Shown: in pieces, positions 25,076 to 33,723 of the stretch | Layout of the letters: every line of letters starts with the position of its first letter | Position numbering within the stretch: position 1 is the stretch's first letter | Assembly: GCF_030464345.1 (NCBI RefSeq) | Contig: NZ_VCYH01000002.1 | Span: forward strand, 186,001 to 250,000 | Direction: 5' to 3' | DNA length: 64,000 bases | Source: Methanoculleus frigidifontis | Lineage (GTDB): Archaea; Halobacteriota; Methanomicrobia; Methanomicrobiales; Methanoculleaceae | Notes under the pieces: model-generated | Told to the model about the DNA's origin: nothing | Databases searched by the model: none | The model's input: the letters and a program-made list of their open reading frames with translations, nothing else | Program-made: the position numbers and the translations under genes

Positions 25076-25149
25076 GATCTCACCAGGAGAAGAGCGGTTC
25101 TCCCCTCGTGCCCGGCGTATCCGCAGGATCAGCGCGTCCATCTGAAGAG

Positions 25150-25170
25150 TACAACGCGGGTTCAAACCCG
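25150..25170. repeat. Element with CGGGTTCAAACCCG, copy 2
   Basis: It is identical over 21 bases to 23325-23345 and again stands upstream of a hicB sequence. Its conservation while the hicB copy decayed could mean a shared function or a recent duplication end. Confidence 0.6.
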
Positions 25171-25181
25171 CAAGGCCCCTC

Positions 25182-25360
25182 TCACCCACACGCCGCCACC
25201 ACCAAATCCCTCTCATACCGCAGCGCGATACCCCGCGTCCATCCCCCCTCATTCCGGTGCTGCATATCGATCAGCCGCATCTCGTTGAGCTTCCTGAGCC
25301 GGTCGAAGAAGACCGGATACGACAGTTGCAGCCGCTCCTTCGCAGACCGGAGAACCTTGC
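25182..25360 (-). pseudogene. Duplicated 3' fragment of orc1/cdc6
   Basis: About 180 bases match 27389-27567, the 3' end of the intact cdc6, in the same orientation and including the stop codon. The translated piece ends GIALRYERDLVVAACG in both. It encodes the C-terminal winged helix only. Differences such as I/V and M/I changes show some age. Sequence beyond 25360 is unrelated. Confidence 0.85.
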
Positions 25361-25601
25361 CATGAAAGAATTAAGTTCCGCCTCAGGATCGAGGGCGGGC
25401 GACGCCGGAAAGAAAGAATTGCACCGGCGGCAAACGGGGGTGCAAAGGGATCCCGGGCAAGGTCTCTCGACAATCTCCTACAATCTCCTACAATCTTTTT
25501 CCGAGAGTCGTCTCAAAATATTGGCTCTCCTTCGCCGGATTGCATTGTTGAGCGGATTTCACGAAGTTCATTTCTACAATCATCTTCAATCCTTTCGCCG
25601 G

Positions 25602-27271
25602 TCACGCATCGTGCGACCGGTCGGAGGCAAGAACCCACGTAGCGCCCTTCGTTCTCCCGACAGTTCGTATCGTCCCTTCCTTTCGCATCTCCTGAAGCAG
25701 ATCCCTGATAAAGAGGTACTTCTGTTCGTCGTTCAAGGCGTCCGAGACCTTGTCGAACAACAGGTCTTCAATATCCGACCTCTTCGCCTCGTGATACGTT
25801 TTCAGATACGCCGTCACCAGCCCCTTGAAATGCGCTTTATCAAGCGAGTGCTTCCGAATATAATCGGCCCGCGTATCTGTTTCGGCAGCGACACCCGCCG
25901 AGACGTGCAGGTTCGGAGACCGGCCCTCGATGAGTCGCTTCTTTCGCAGAGCTCTCTGCTCCTCCAGAGTTATCGGCATCCCCTTCTGCACCTTATCGAG
26001 GGCGATCACATCCGTCAGCGTCAGATCCGTACGCTTGACGAGCATCCGGGTATACTTCTCGTCGATCACCCGTCCGGGAACGGTAACCCGCACCATCCCT
26101 GCTTCGCTGAAGTCATAGTCGGGCATTGGGAAGTTACGATCCCGCTGTTTTGTAAACATCCGCTTGATCCCGCTGCCGATGGTGTCGATCATATCCAACT
26201 CGACCATCGCATTCGCGAGGAACGGGTTTCGATACCAGTCGGAGGGCATATCCCGCTCAATAACACTCTGGACGGTTCCCGGAATAAAATCGCCGCGGTT
26301 CGTAAACAGGAGGGAATCCGGCCTTTCGGTCACCGTGATGCGGGCGGATTGGCGGTAGTCCTGGTGGGCGATGCAGTTGTGCAGCGCTTCGCGGATCACC
26401 CACTGGTCATACTGTGGGATTTCCGTGGGAAACAGCGTCTCCTCGGAAATATAGCGAATCGTGAGATTTCGGATCTTTTCAAACACTTTATCGACCGCAA
26501 GGATCATCGGCTGATCAAAGTGAGCATAATCGACCTCGATCTCTGCGTCGTCCCGCAAAACCCAGGTGATGCGTGCAATCGCAGGTGAGAGGTAGTGTCC
26601 CGCTTCGCCCTTTCCAAGGAGAATGATTGCGGTCTTCGTTATTTTTCCGTCTCTGCAGACCTTTGCTTTACTCAGGAAGGTGGCATCGTCCCATTCGTCA
26701 ACCTCTTCTGCAAGGTTCCTGTGCTTTTTCTTATATTTGGCGCGTGCAAACGCGATCGCTTCCGGATCGAGATCGGCAATTGTTGCGCCGTCGCAGAACT
26801 CCGCCGACCAGTCGGGCAGCGGTACCTGAGCACGTATCCGATCAATCTCATGAGGCCCAAAGGTGTAAGCGAGTCGTGAATGCGGCCATATGCAATGCTC
26901 CTCCACGTGGTCGGAGCTCCACGGAGAGCAGGCGGTATCTCAAACAGGATCACCCGCTTCCCATCGACGGTGATCTCGTGAACTGCAGAAAACGTCATCT
27001 GATGATTTGTCTGCTGCCCGATCTTCTGCTTGAGCCGGTCAAGCCCGGGCGGAGTGGGATAATAGTTTGAGCCGACAACCTCCCGGGGAGGCTTGTCCGT
27101 GACGCCGAAGACAAGCCATCCGGCAGGTTGCCCGTTCAGGTTGGCTTCGTTGCTCAACCCAGAGAAGTATCTGCCGAGATCATCGAAATCAAAGTTATTC
27201 TTTGCTTCCTTGAACTCGACCCATTCCGTTTCGGCCGGAAGCAACAGGAGTTCCCGTAGCAGGGAATGCAT
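25602..27271 (-). pseudogene. AlbA_2-type ATP-binding protein, frameshifted
   Basis: Two minus-strand frames make one protein. The N-terminal frame from 27271 (MHSLLRELLLLPAETEWVEFKEAKNNF) is the AlbA_2/Schlafen-like DNA-binding domain, with GWLVFGVTDK. The C-terminal frame to 25602 has the HATPase-like domain (REALHNCIAHQDY, LLFTNRGDFIPG, IGSGIKRMF) and a winged-helix tail. They meet near 26860, where the frame shifts at SLTPLG/HEIDRIRAQV. Restored length is about 555 aa, normal for the family. Such proteins are putative regulators in accessory regions. A single indel, natural or a sequencing error, splits it. Confidence 0.8.
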
Positions 27272-27388
27272 TGTACTAGATATTGCCCTGCCACGTTAGG
27301 ATAGTTTCGTTGCATGTGATTCCTCTTCTATGGGGTCTTCCCGCGCCTCTGTTGCAACGGCCGTGGGGAGTGAGGAAGCCCGGCCCCC

Positions 27389-28516
27389 TCACCCACACGC
27401 CGCCACCACCAAATCCCTCTCATACCGCAGCGCGATACCCCGCGTCCGTCCCCCCTCGTTCCGGTGCTGCACACCGATCAGCCGCATCTCGTCGAGCTTC
27501 CTGAGCCGGTCGAAGAAACTCGAGTACGAGAGCTGCATCCGCTCCTTCGCAGACCGGAAGACCTCGCCGGACGTCAGCCCCGCACTTGCCCGGCTCATCT
27601 CCGCGATGTGCCGGAGCAGCCGGCGTTCGGCCGCCGAGAGCGTCCGCACCGTGCAGGCGAGATGCACGTAGCGCGAGTGCTCGTACGCGGCGCAGACGTC
27701 CGCGCGGCAGACCTCCTTCCTGCCCGCCGTCTCCGCGAGCAGCACCGACCGCTTGATCAGGTCGAGCCCCACCCGGAGGTCCCAGGGCGCAATCGTCTGC
27801 GTCACCACGAAGTCGAGCATCTCCGCTGATAGGACGCCCGGGTAGAGGCCCTGCACCGCCCGATCCTTCAGGATGGCGCACATCTCTCCGGCCGTGTAGG
27901 GGTCGAAGGAGATCTCCGCCGGCTGGAAGACCGAGGTCACGCAGGCGTCGAGCTCCGCCTTCAGGTCGCGGTGCACGTCCGAGAGCGTCGCGATCACGCC
28001 CATCCGGGTGCCCGGATACTCCTCGTGCGTCCGGATCAGAGTGTAGAGCACGCCGTTTACGGTCTCCGCGTCCTGCAGGTAGTTGATATCGTCCAGGCAG
28101 ACGATCACAACCTGCTGCTCATCGAGCATGTGGCGGGCGATAGCGGCGAGCACTTTGCGCTGCGGCACGCCGTTCGTCTGCGGAGCGTGCCCGACCAGCT
28201 GCTCGTAGACCTTCGCAAACACCTTCGCCCGCGTCCGTTCGACCTGGCAGTTCACGAAGACCGGCATCAGCGTCCGGGTCGCCTCCTCGATATCGGCGAA
28301 GAGCTTCTTCACGCACGTCGTCTTCCCGGTGCCCGGCAGCCCCTTGCAGATAGCGTTCAGCGGCCGGCCGCCCCGGAGCGCCGGGCGGATGTGAAAGGCG
28401 AGTTCCCGCAGCTGCCGGTCGCGGTGGTGGAGCTGGTCCGGGACAAAATCGATCTCGAAGACGTCCTGGTCGCGAAAGAGCGTCTGATCCCACCCGAGGT
28501 AATCTTTCGTCGCCAT
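27389..28516 (-). CDS. ORC1/Cdc6-type replication initiator
   Basis: The 375-aa AAA+ protein has Walker A GLPGTGKTT (59-67), Walker B VIVCLDDIN (DD at 142-143) and a C-terminal winged helix ending VAACG. Archaeal Orc1/Cdc6 proteins bind ORB elements at origins and load MCM. Length is slightly short but complete. It is surrounded by accessory genes, so it may be an extra paralogue linked to an element rather than the main origin protein. Its 3' end has been copied to 25182-25360. Confidence 0.9.
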   Translation of the reverse strand: MATKDYLGWDQTLFRDQDVFEIDFVPDQLHHRDRQLRELAFHIRPALRGGRPLNAICKGLPGTGKTTCVKKLFADIEEATRTLMPVFVNCQVERTRAKVFAKVYEQLVGHAPQTNGVPQRKVLAAIARHMLDEQQVVIVCLDDINYLQDAETVNGVLYTLIRTHEEYPGTRMGVIATLSDVHRDLKAELDACVTSVFQPAEISFDPYTAGEMCAILKDRAVQGLYPGVLSAEMLDFVVTQTIAPWDLRVGLDLIKRSVLLAETAGRKEVCRADVCAAYEHSRYVHLACTVRTLSAAERRLLRHIAEMSRASAGLTSGEVFRSAKERMQLSYSSFFDRLRKLDEMRLIGVQHRNEGGRTRGIALRYERDLVVAACG

Positions 28517-28741
28517 GATCTGATCGTCGCCCGCCGCGATGATAAGGATGGATGCAATTCACATTCGCCGCGCTTGCAAAGGACTCTTAAAGAGACCTCC
28601 CGGAGCCCGGTTTTCCCGGGGAAGTGCGCAGATCGATTACTTTCGCACCGCACGCGGCCGGGTGTTCAATACGCCGGGGAGCGCCGCAACCGGCACAGTT
28701 TGGAATAAACCGGGGATGCCAGCGTTCCAAGGCACTGCAGA
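28517..28741. other. Intergenic region upstream of cdc6 with GC-rich repeats
   Basis: No gene is visible. The region contains three CCGGGGA words (in TTTTCCCGGGGAAG near 28615, ACGCCGGGGAG near 28675, and AACCGGGGATG near 28710) next to short T- or A-rich runs. ORB elements also have a G-run beside an AT part, but these do not match the euryarchaeal consensus well. It may be an origin-like region or only the cdc6 leader. Confidence 0.35.
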
Positions 28742-29113
28742 TCACTTTCCGTGCCCGGAAACCCATTCGCTGCCGAGCTCCGTCAGGCTGTAGATGATCC
28801 AGTTCCCCTGCTGATCGCCGGCGATCAGCCCGGCCTTCTTCAGGACCGAGAGGTGGTAGGAGAGCTTCGAGTCTGCAATATCGAGCACCGTCTTGATCAC
28901 ACAGACGCAGAGCGGCTGAACCGCGAGCATGGCGAGGATCTTCAGCCGCAGCGGGTCGGCGAGCACACGGTAAAGGCCACAGTCCTGCTCGAATATCGTA
29001 TCGTCCGGCAGCTGCTCTACCAGCCCCGCAATCCCGCCGCACCGGCAGAGTGACTCCTCGACCCCGGGAGGGAGGGGAAGGGACGCATCCTGATACCGTT
29101 CGTCTTTCGTCAT
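28742..29113 (-). CDS. arsR: ArsR-family metalloregulator
   Basis: The 123-aa protein has the ArsR winged helix: LADPLRLKILAMLAVQPLCVCVI, then ADSKLSYHLSVLKKAGLIAG. The C-x-C in the recognition-helix region (LCVC) is the usual arsenic or metal site, and extra cysteines (LCRCGG, EQDCG) may add ligands. It diverges from the proC-like gene and is flanked by TTTCAAA-type operators that also precede the main cluster. Release from DNA on As(III) or organoarsenical binding is expected. Confidence 0.88.
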   Translation of the reverse strand: MTKDERYQDASLPLPPGVEESLCRCGGIAGLVEQLPDDTIFEQDCGLYRVLADPLRLKILAMLAVQPLCVCVIKTVLDIADSKLSYHLSVLKKAGLIAGDQQGNWIIYSLTELGSEWVSGHGK

Positions 29114-29132
29114 CCGAATTTCACACGCCGTG

Positions 29133-29150
29133 TTTCAAAATAATATGAAA
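29133..29150. promoter_or_regulatory. ArsR operator candidate 1
   Basis: TTTCAAA-ATAA-TATGAAA is an inverted repeat with one mismatch. It lies in the arsR/proC-like intergenic region, 20 bases upstream of the arsR ATG, and would let ArsR control both divergent genes. The same 7-4-7 pattern recurs at 30061-30078. Confidence 0.65.
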
Positions 29151-29222
29151 TGTAAATGCCTATAACCTTTCGCTGCCACCATACGATACCGGCTACCCGT
29201 TCGATAGCAGAGGAGAAAAAAC

Positions 29223-30002
29223 ATGGACACACCAAGCGTCGGTTTCATCGGCGGCGGCAGGGTTGCCCGGATCATCCTGTCAGGATGGGAGATAGGCAAA
29301 GCGATGCCGGAGCGGGTCATCGTCAGCGATGCCAGCCCTGCGGCGCTCGCCGCGCTCACGGAACAGTTCCCGTCGATCGAGGCCGCCGGCAACGACAACA
29401 CCTGCCCGGCATCGGCGGATATCGTGGTGCTCGGCCTGCACCCGCCCGCCGTCGGAGCGGTGCTGCAGGCGATCGCCCAGGCCCTGCAGGAGGAGGCGCT
29501 TCTCGTCTCGCTCGCACCGAAGTGGAAGATCGCCGGGCTTGCAGAGGGGCTCGGCGGAAGGCCGGCGATCGCCCGGATGAACCCGAACGCACCGGCGGCC
29601 GTCGGCGAGGGCTACAACCCGGTCGCGTTCTCCGCAGGGGTGACCGACGAGCAGAAACAGCAGTTTGAACGGGTCTTCGGCGTGCTCGGCAGAATGCCGG
29701 AGGTCGCCGAAGAGAAACTCGAGGCCTACGCCATCCTGACTGCCATGGGGCCAACCTACTTCTGGTTCCAGTGGTACGAACTCCTCGACCTCGCCCGGTC
29801 GTTCGGTCTTTCCGGCGCCGAGGCGGGGGAAGGGCTCGCTGCCATGGTTGAGGGGGCGCTCCGGACGATGCAGAGCCCGGGTTTGGCGCCCGACATCGTG
29901 ACGGATCTCGTCCCGGTCAGACCGATCGCAGCCGGAGAAGAAGCTATCCGGGAGATCTACCGAACGAACCTGATCGGGCTCTACCGCAAGCTCACCGAGT
30001 GA
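29223..30002 (+). CDS. ProC-like NAD(P)-binding oxidoreductase
   Basis: The 259-aa protein starts SVGFIGGGRVARIILSG, a Rossmann nucleotide-binding loop, and ends with the helical dimerisation domain of the pyrroline-5-carboxylate reductase superfamily (AYAILTAMGPTYFWFQWYELLD). It lacks the usual proline-pathway context. It is divergent from arsR and shares its operator region, so it probably belongs to the arsenic regulon; its substrate is unknown. Confidence 0.75.
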   Translation: MDTPSVGFIGGGRVARIILSGWEIGKAMPERVIVSDASPAALAALTEQFPSIEAAGNDNTCPASADIVVLGLHPPAVGAVLQAIAQALQEEALLVSLAPKWKIAGLAEGLGGRPAIARMNPNAPAAVGEGYNPVAFSAGVTDEQKQQFERVFGVLGRMPEVAEEKLEAYAILTAMGPTYFWFQWYELLDLARSFGLSGAEAGEGLAAMVEGALRTMQSPGLAPDIVTDLVPVRPIAAGEEAIREIYRTNLIGLYRKLTE

Positions 30003-30008
30003 TCGCTA

Positions 30009-30026
30009 CTTCAACTCTTTTTGAAA
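30009..30026. promoter_or_regulatory. ArsR operator candidate 2 (weak)
   Basis: CTTCAAC-TCTT-TTTGAAA has one intact half site and a 5 of 7 match in the other, with the same spacing as the other two sites. It stands directly before a TATA-like ACATTTATG (30031-30040). Confidence 0.45.
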
Positions 30027-30060
30027 CCAGAACATTTATGTGACACTATAACCCACATGG

Positions 30061-30078
30061 TTTCAAACGGATTTGAAA
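30061..30078. promoter_or_regulatory. ArsR operator candidate 3
   Basis: TTTCAAA-CGGA-TTTGAAA is a perfect 7-4-7 inverted repeat 35 bases upstream of the first gene of the long cluster. Together with site 2 it flanks the presumed promoter, a good layout for repression. Confidence 0.75.
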
Positions 30079-30112
30079 TTGTCAGAACCTCATCGTGATG
30101 GAGTGTACCCCT

Positions 30113-30250
30113 ATGGCAGACGGCACCAGCAAAAACCAAAAAGAGGGCATCGCCGGAAAGATCAAAAAACTCTTCACGCCGGAGAACGACTGCGGCTGCT
30201 GCTGCAACGTGAAGATCGTGCCGAAGAAGACGGACGAGAAGAAGGAGTGA
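30113..30250 (+). CDS. Small Cys-rich protein (CGCCC)
   Basis: This 45-aa protein (MADGTSKNQKEGIAGKIKKLF, ending KTDEKKE) carries a compact CGCCC motif in a basic context. I chose the ATG at 30113, with GGAG 9 bases upstream; an in-frame ATG at 30098 is possible. It is the first gene after the operators. The cysteine cluster could bind metal or arsenic, perhaps as a chaperone; that is inference. Confidence 0.7.
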   Translation: MADGTSKNQKEGIAGKIKKLFTPENDCGCCCNVKIVPKKTDEKKE

Positions 30251-30263
30251 CCGGAAGCGGACA

Positions 30264-30581
30264 ATGGTAGACAAACCGACGTCCCTGACCGAAGACGAAC
30301 TGGTCGAAGAGATCCGTGCCTGGGCGGAGCAGTACGCCCGTGAGAACGACCTTATTCTCAACCCGGACGAACGAGTGCGAAACGCCGTCCTCCAGGGGCT
30401 CGCCCGGAACCAGATCCGTTACGGGGTGCGCTACTGCCCCTGCCGCATCCGGAAGGGAGTGGCGGAAGAGGACGCACAGATCGCCTGTCCCTGCGCTTAC
30501 CACCGGGAGGAGATCGAGGCCGAGGGCAGATGCCACTGCAACCTCTTCTTCCGGAAGGATGCAGCCCGGACGGAGGAGTAA
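30264..30581 (+). CDS. Ferredoxin-thioredoxin reductase catalytic subunit
   Basis: The 105-aa protein has the three cysteine motifs of the FTR catalytic chain: CPC (58-60), CPC (75-77) and CHC (90-92). They hold a 4Fe-4S cluster next to a redox disulfide. The enzyme passes electrons from ferredoxin to thioredoxin-like proteins. In this cluster the CAKC proteins at 33089 and 33710 are obvious partners, and ArsC a likely final user. Single-chain FTR forms are usual in methanogens. Confidence 0.88.
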   Translation: MVDKPTSLTEDELVEEIRAWAEQYARENDLILNPDERVRNAVLQGLARNQIRYGVRYCPCRIRKGVAEEDAQIACPCAYHREEIEAEGRCHCNLFFRKDAARTEE

Positions 30582-30584
30582 CGG

Positions 30585-30782
30585 ATGGCCGACCCCGGAC
30601 TGACGATAGAGATCGGAGCGGATATCCTGTGGGTGCTGCTGGCGGTCGTCATCGTCGCGATCGCCTTCGTCATCGGAATGATCGTCCTGATGCGGAGACG
30701 TATGGCGGCCATGATGGAGTACGGCTGCCACTGCATGCCGCCGGCCGAAGCCGAACCGCACGAAGAGAAGCGGGACCGGTGA
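30585..30782 (+). CDS. Small membrane protein with CHC tail
   Basis: The 65-aa product has one membrane helix (about 13-36, LWVLLAVVIVAIAFVIGMIV) followed by RRRM, so a cytoplasmic C-terminus with CHC is expected. It lies 3 bases after the FTR gene and just before the permease. It may assist the permease or anchor a metal site. No family recognised. Confidence 0.65.
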   Translation: MADPGLTIEIGADILWVLLAVVIVAIAFVIGMIVLMRRRMAAMMEYGCHCMPPAEAEPHEEKRDR

Positions 30783-30791
30783 GTGACTGTC

Positions 30792-31673
30792 ATGGATATC
30801 GTCGCAAGTCTTCTCACCGCCGGGCAGTTCTTCGTCGTCATCGCCGGGGAACTGATCCTGCTCTTTGTCGCGATCACCTTTCTCGTCGGGCTCCTCCACG
30901 CCTACGTGCCGGAGGAGCGGATCCGGAGCGTGCTTTCAGGAAAACGGCCGGGCGCCGGCAACGTGCTCGGGGCCGGATTCGGCGCTCTCACCCCGTTCTG
31001 CTCCTGCTCGACCATCCCGATCCTCCTCGGCCTCTTAGACGCCGGAGTCCCGTTCGGGGTCTGCATGTCGTTCCTGCTCGCATCCCCGCTCTTAAACCCG
31101 GTGATCCTCTCGCTCCTCGTGGCACTGGTCGGCATCGTCCCGACCGCTGTTTATGCGGGGATCACCTTTGTAGCGGCGGTAGTGGTCGGGGCGCTCCTCG
31201 GCAGGATGGGATATGGGCGGTACGTCAAGGACGTCACGGTCGCCGGACGGCCGGAACCGTGCGACTGCACCGCCGGCCACGGGACGCGGATCCGCGGCGC
31301 GTTCTCCTTCGCCGTCTCCCTGTTCCGGCAGGTGCTCCCCTACCTGCTGCTCGGCGCCGGGATCGGGGCGTTCATCTACGGGTTCGTCCCCGAAGGCCTG
31401 ATCGTCGCGGTCGCGGGGCCTGGTAATCCCTTCGCCATCCCGGTCGCGGCGGTCATCGGCGTGCCGATGTACATCCGGGCCGAGACGATCATCCCGATCA
31501 GCGCCGTCCTCCTCGAGAAGGGGATGGGAATCGGCGGTGCGGGCGCGAGCATCCCGGAAGTGACGCTGCTTGCCGCTATCTTCGAGCGGCGCCTGGTCGC
31601 CGCCTTCGTGGCGGTCATCCTCGGAGTCGCCGTCCTCGCCGGGGTGGCTTTCCAGGCGCTCGCCGTCATCTGA
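30792..31673 (+). CDS. ArsP-type permease 1 (DUF318)
   Basis: The 293-aa membrane protein has about 8 helices and the family motif FCSCSTIPILLG near residue 70. ArsP/DUF318 permeases export trivalent organoarsenicals in bacteria; the paired cysteines in the membrane are important. I chose the ATG at 30792, preceded by GGTGAG at a good distance, over the GTG at 30783. A second, longer paralogue follows, so the two may form a heteromer or have different substrates. Confidence 0.82.
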   Translation: MDIVASLLTAGQFFVVIAGELILLFVAITFLVGLLHAYVPEERIRSVLSGKRPGAGNVLGAGFGALTPFCSCSTIPILLGLLDAGVPFGVCMSFLLASPLLNPVILSLLVALVGIVPTAVYAGITFVAAVVVGALLGRMGYGRYVKDVTVAGRPEPCDCTAGHGTRIRGAFSFAVSLFRQVLPYLLLGAGIGAFIYGFVPEGLIVAVAGPGNPFAIPVAAVIGVPMYIRAETIIPISAVLLEKGMGIGGAGASIPEVTLLAAIFERRLVAAFVAVILGVAVLAGVAFQALAVI

Positions 31674-31729
31674 ACTGCAGATTGAACAGACGTTGAGAGA
31701 ACACCATACAGTAACAAAAGGAACAGACC

Positions 31730-32809
31730 ATGATTGACCTACTCACCGGCGCTCTTGCGTCCGGGCTCGCGGCAGTGCTCGACTACCTCTCGGCACACGT
31801 CCTCACCTGCCTGGTGCCGGCGTTCTTCATCGCCGGCGCCATTGCCGCTTTCGTCAAGAAAGATGCAATCCTGAAGTACTTCAGCCCGGACACGCCGAAA
31901 CACATCTCCTACGGGATCGCCTCGGTCTCCGGGACGATCCTCGCGGTCTGCAGCTGCACCATCCTCCCGATCTACGCGGGCATCCTCAAGAAGGGGAGCG
32001 GCATCGGCCCGGCGACGACCTTCCTCTTCGCGGGCCCGGCGATCAACGTCCTCGCGATCATCTACACCGCACGGGTGCTCGGCTTCGACCTCGGCGCCGC
32101 CCGGGCGGTCTCTGCGGTCCTGCTCGCGATCGTCATCGGGCTTGGGATGGCGCTGATCTTCCGGTCGACGGACGTCGAGACGCTCAAGAAGAGGGAGATG
32201 GCGCCGAGCGTCGCCGGGGCCTGCGAGGAGGAGAAACCGCGCTGGGTCACGCCCGCGTTCTTCGCCCTCCTCGTCGGGGTGCTGGTCTTCGGGGCGTCGC
32301 AGCTCGACTGGGCAATCCGGATCGGCATCGTCTACGTTCTGACGCTGGCGATCGCCGTCCTCCTCATCTACTACTTCGATAGGGACGAGGTGACCGACTG
32401 GGGGCTCGAGACCTGGGATCTCACGAAGAAGATCTTCCCGATCCTGATCGGAGGGACGTTCATCGTCGGGATCATCGCCTTCTTCCTCCCACCCGAGACC
32501 TTCCAGCCGTTCTTCGGGAACAACTCCGTTGTCGCCTGTGCTCTGGCCTCGATCGTCGGTATGATCCTTTACATGCCGACGCTCCTCGAGGTCCCGATCA
32601 TCGGAACGACCTTCGGCTACTCGGCGGGGCTCATGGCCCCGGGCCCGGCGCTCGCCCTCCTGCTGGCAGGCCCGACGGTCAGCCTCCCCTCCGTCCTCGT
32701 CATCTACCGGATCGTCGGGGCGGCGAAGACCGCAGCCTACGTGGCGCTGGTGGTCGTCTTCGCGACCTTCGCCGGGTTCGTGTACGGGAACGGTATGCTG
32801 CTGATCTAG
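31730..32809 (+). CDS. ArsP-type permease 2 (DUF318)
   Basis: The 359-aa membrane protein shares the motif VCSCTILPIYAG near residue 73 and the two-block architecture of the family, with a central soluble loop (about 145-165). It ends YGNGMLLI. It is longer than its neighbour, with which it probably arose by old duplication. The cluster context points to arsenical efflux. The 5' gap of 56 bases shows no separate promoter. Confidence 0.82.
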   Translation: MIDLLTGALASGLAAVLDYLSAHVLTCLVPAFFIAGAIAAFVKKDAILKYFSPDTPKHISYGIASVSGTILAVCSCTILPIYAGILKKGSGIGPATTFLFAGPAINVLAIIYTARVLGFDLGAARAVSAVLLAIVIGLGMALIFRSTDVETLKKREMAPSVAGACEEEKPRWVTPAFFALLVGVLVFGASQLDWAIRIGIVYVLTLAIAVLLIYYFDRDEVTDWGLETWDLTKKIFPILIGGTFIVGIIAFFLPPETFQPFFGNNSVVACALASIVGMILYMPTLLEVPIIGTTFGYSAGLMAPGPALALLLAGPTVSLPSVLVIYRIVGAAKTAAYVALVVVFATFAGFVYGNGMLLI

Positions 32810-32819
32810 GAGAGAACCA

Positions 32820-33089
32820 ATGGAGACGACGAAGAAACGGGAGAAACCCTGTTGCGCCGCCGAGGCGCTGCGGCGGATCCGCCGGATCGAGGTCGGGGAG
32901 GTCGTCGTCGGGCTGGCGATGCTCGACGACATCCTGGCCGACGTCATCGATCTCGGTCTCGCCGGGGAAACCGCTATCGGCGATGAACTGATCAGACAGG
33001 TAAAGATCTACAACTACGTCCCGAAGGAGGCCGAACCAATCTACCGGGCGGCGCTCCTCCGGGAGTATCACAGCGAGGTGAAGAAATAA
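32820..33089 (+). CDS. Small hypothetical protein with CC motif
   Basis: The 89-aa protein starts METTKKREKPCCAAEALRRI and is helical throughout. The vicinal Cys11-Cys12 pair would suit arsenic or metal binding. Its stop overlaps the start of the CAKC gene (ATGA), so it is translated with it. No family recognised. Confidence 0.65.
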   Translation: METTKKREKPCCAAEALRRIRRIEVGEVVVGLAMLDDILADVIDLGLAGETAIGDELIRQVKIYNYVPKEAEPIYRAALLREYHSEVKK

Positions 33090-33322
33090 TGAAAGTAGAA
33101 GTACTCGGAACCGGCTGCGCCAAGTGCAAGCGGCTCACAAAGAACGTAGAGACAGCGATCAAGGACCTCGGCATCGAGGCCGAACTCGTCAAGGTCGACG
33201 ACATCACCGAGATTATGGAGCGGGGCGTGATGCTGACGCCGGCACTCGCCGTCGACGGCGACCTCAAGGTCTCCGGCCGGGTGGCCGACGTCAAAGAGAT
33301 AAAAGAGATCCTGCAGGGGTGA
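33089..33322 (+). CDS. Thioredoxin-like redox-disulfide protein 1 (CAKC)
   Basis: The 77-aa protein is a minimal thioredoxin fold with the active site GTGCAKC (C10, C13) and the cis-Pro-like MLTPAL. Such small redox-active disulfide proteins of methanogens accept electrons from thioredoxin reductase or FTR. Similar proteins stand beside arsenic genes (ArsE-like). The FTR gene upstream suggests the donor. Confidence 0.85.
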   Translation: MKVEVLGTGCAKCKRLTKNVETAIKDLGIEAELVKVDDITEIMERGVMLTPALAVDGDLKVSGRVADVKEIKEILQG

Positions 33323-33327
33323 CGGAC

Positions 33328-33723
33328 GTGACCCGCGAACGGCGCGTCATCGTCGCCTGCTGCGGTGGGTCGTATCCCGGACAACTCGCCTGCCGCGGCG
33401 CGGTGCGGCTCGCCCGTGAAGGTTACGGCGATCTTGTCGGCGTCGCTGCTCTCGCAGCCGGGCATGTGCCCGAGATAGAACGGGTGCGGGCCGCAGACGA
33501 TATCGTCGTCATCGACGGCTGCGAGACCGGCTGCGCCCGTGCCGTCCTCGACCTGCTCGGGATCGAGCCCGCCCAGTACATCGTCGTCGCCGATCTCGAT
33601 CTCCGGTCGACCGGCTACCTCGGGATCGACCGGCGGGACGTCGACGCGGTCGTCTCTGCCGGATGGGTGCGGGATCGTGCGGCCCGCAATCCCCGGAGGG
33701 GGAGAGAGCATGGTGCTGATTGA
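33328..33723 (+). CDS. DGC-type putative zinc-binding protein 1
   Basis: The 131-aa protein begins RRVIVACCGGSYPGQLACR and has VVIDGCETGCARAVLDLLG, the DGC-domain pattern with Cys clusters at each end. I chose the GTG at 33328, preceded by GGGGTGA, over the GTG at 33319 that overlaps the previous stop. Function of the family is not established; metal binding is inferred from the Cys residues. Two relatives follow in the cluster (33954 and 36024). Confidence 0.72.
   Translation: MTRERRVIVACCGGSYPGQLACRGAVRLAREGYGDLVGVAALAAGHVPEIERVRAADDIVVIDGCETGCARAVLDLLGIEPAQYIVVADLDLRSTGYLGIDRRDVDAVVSAGWVRDRAARNPRRGREHGAD

Noticed and set aside
28600-28720. Replication origin with ORB elements next to cdc6
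   Set aside because: The CCGGGGA words do not match the euryarchaeal ORB consensus well and lack a clear long AT-rich unwinding element; kept only as a note on the intergenic region.
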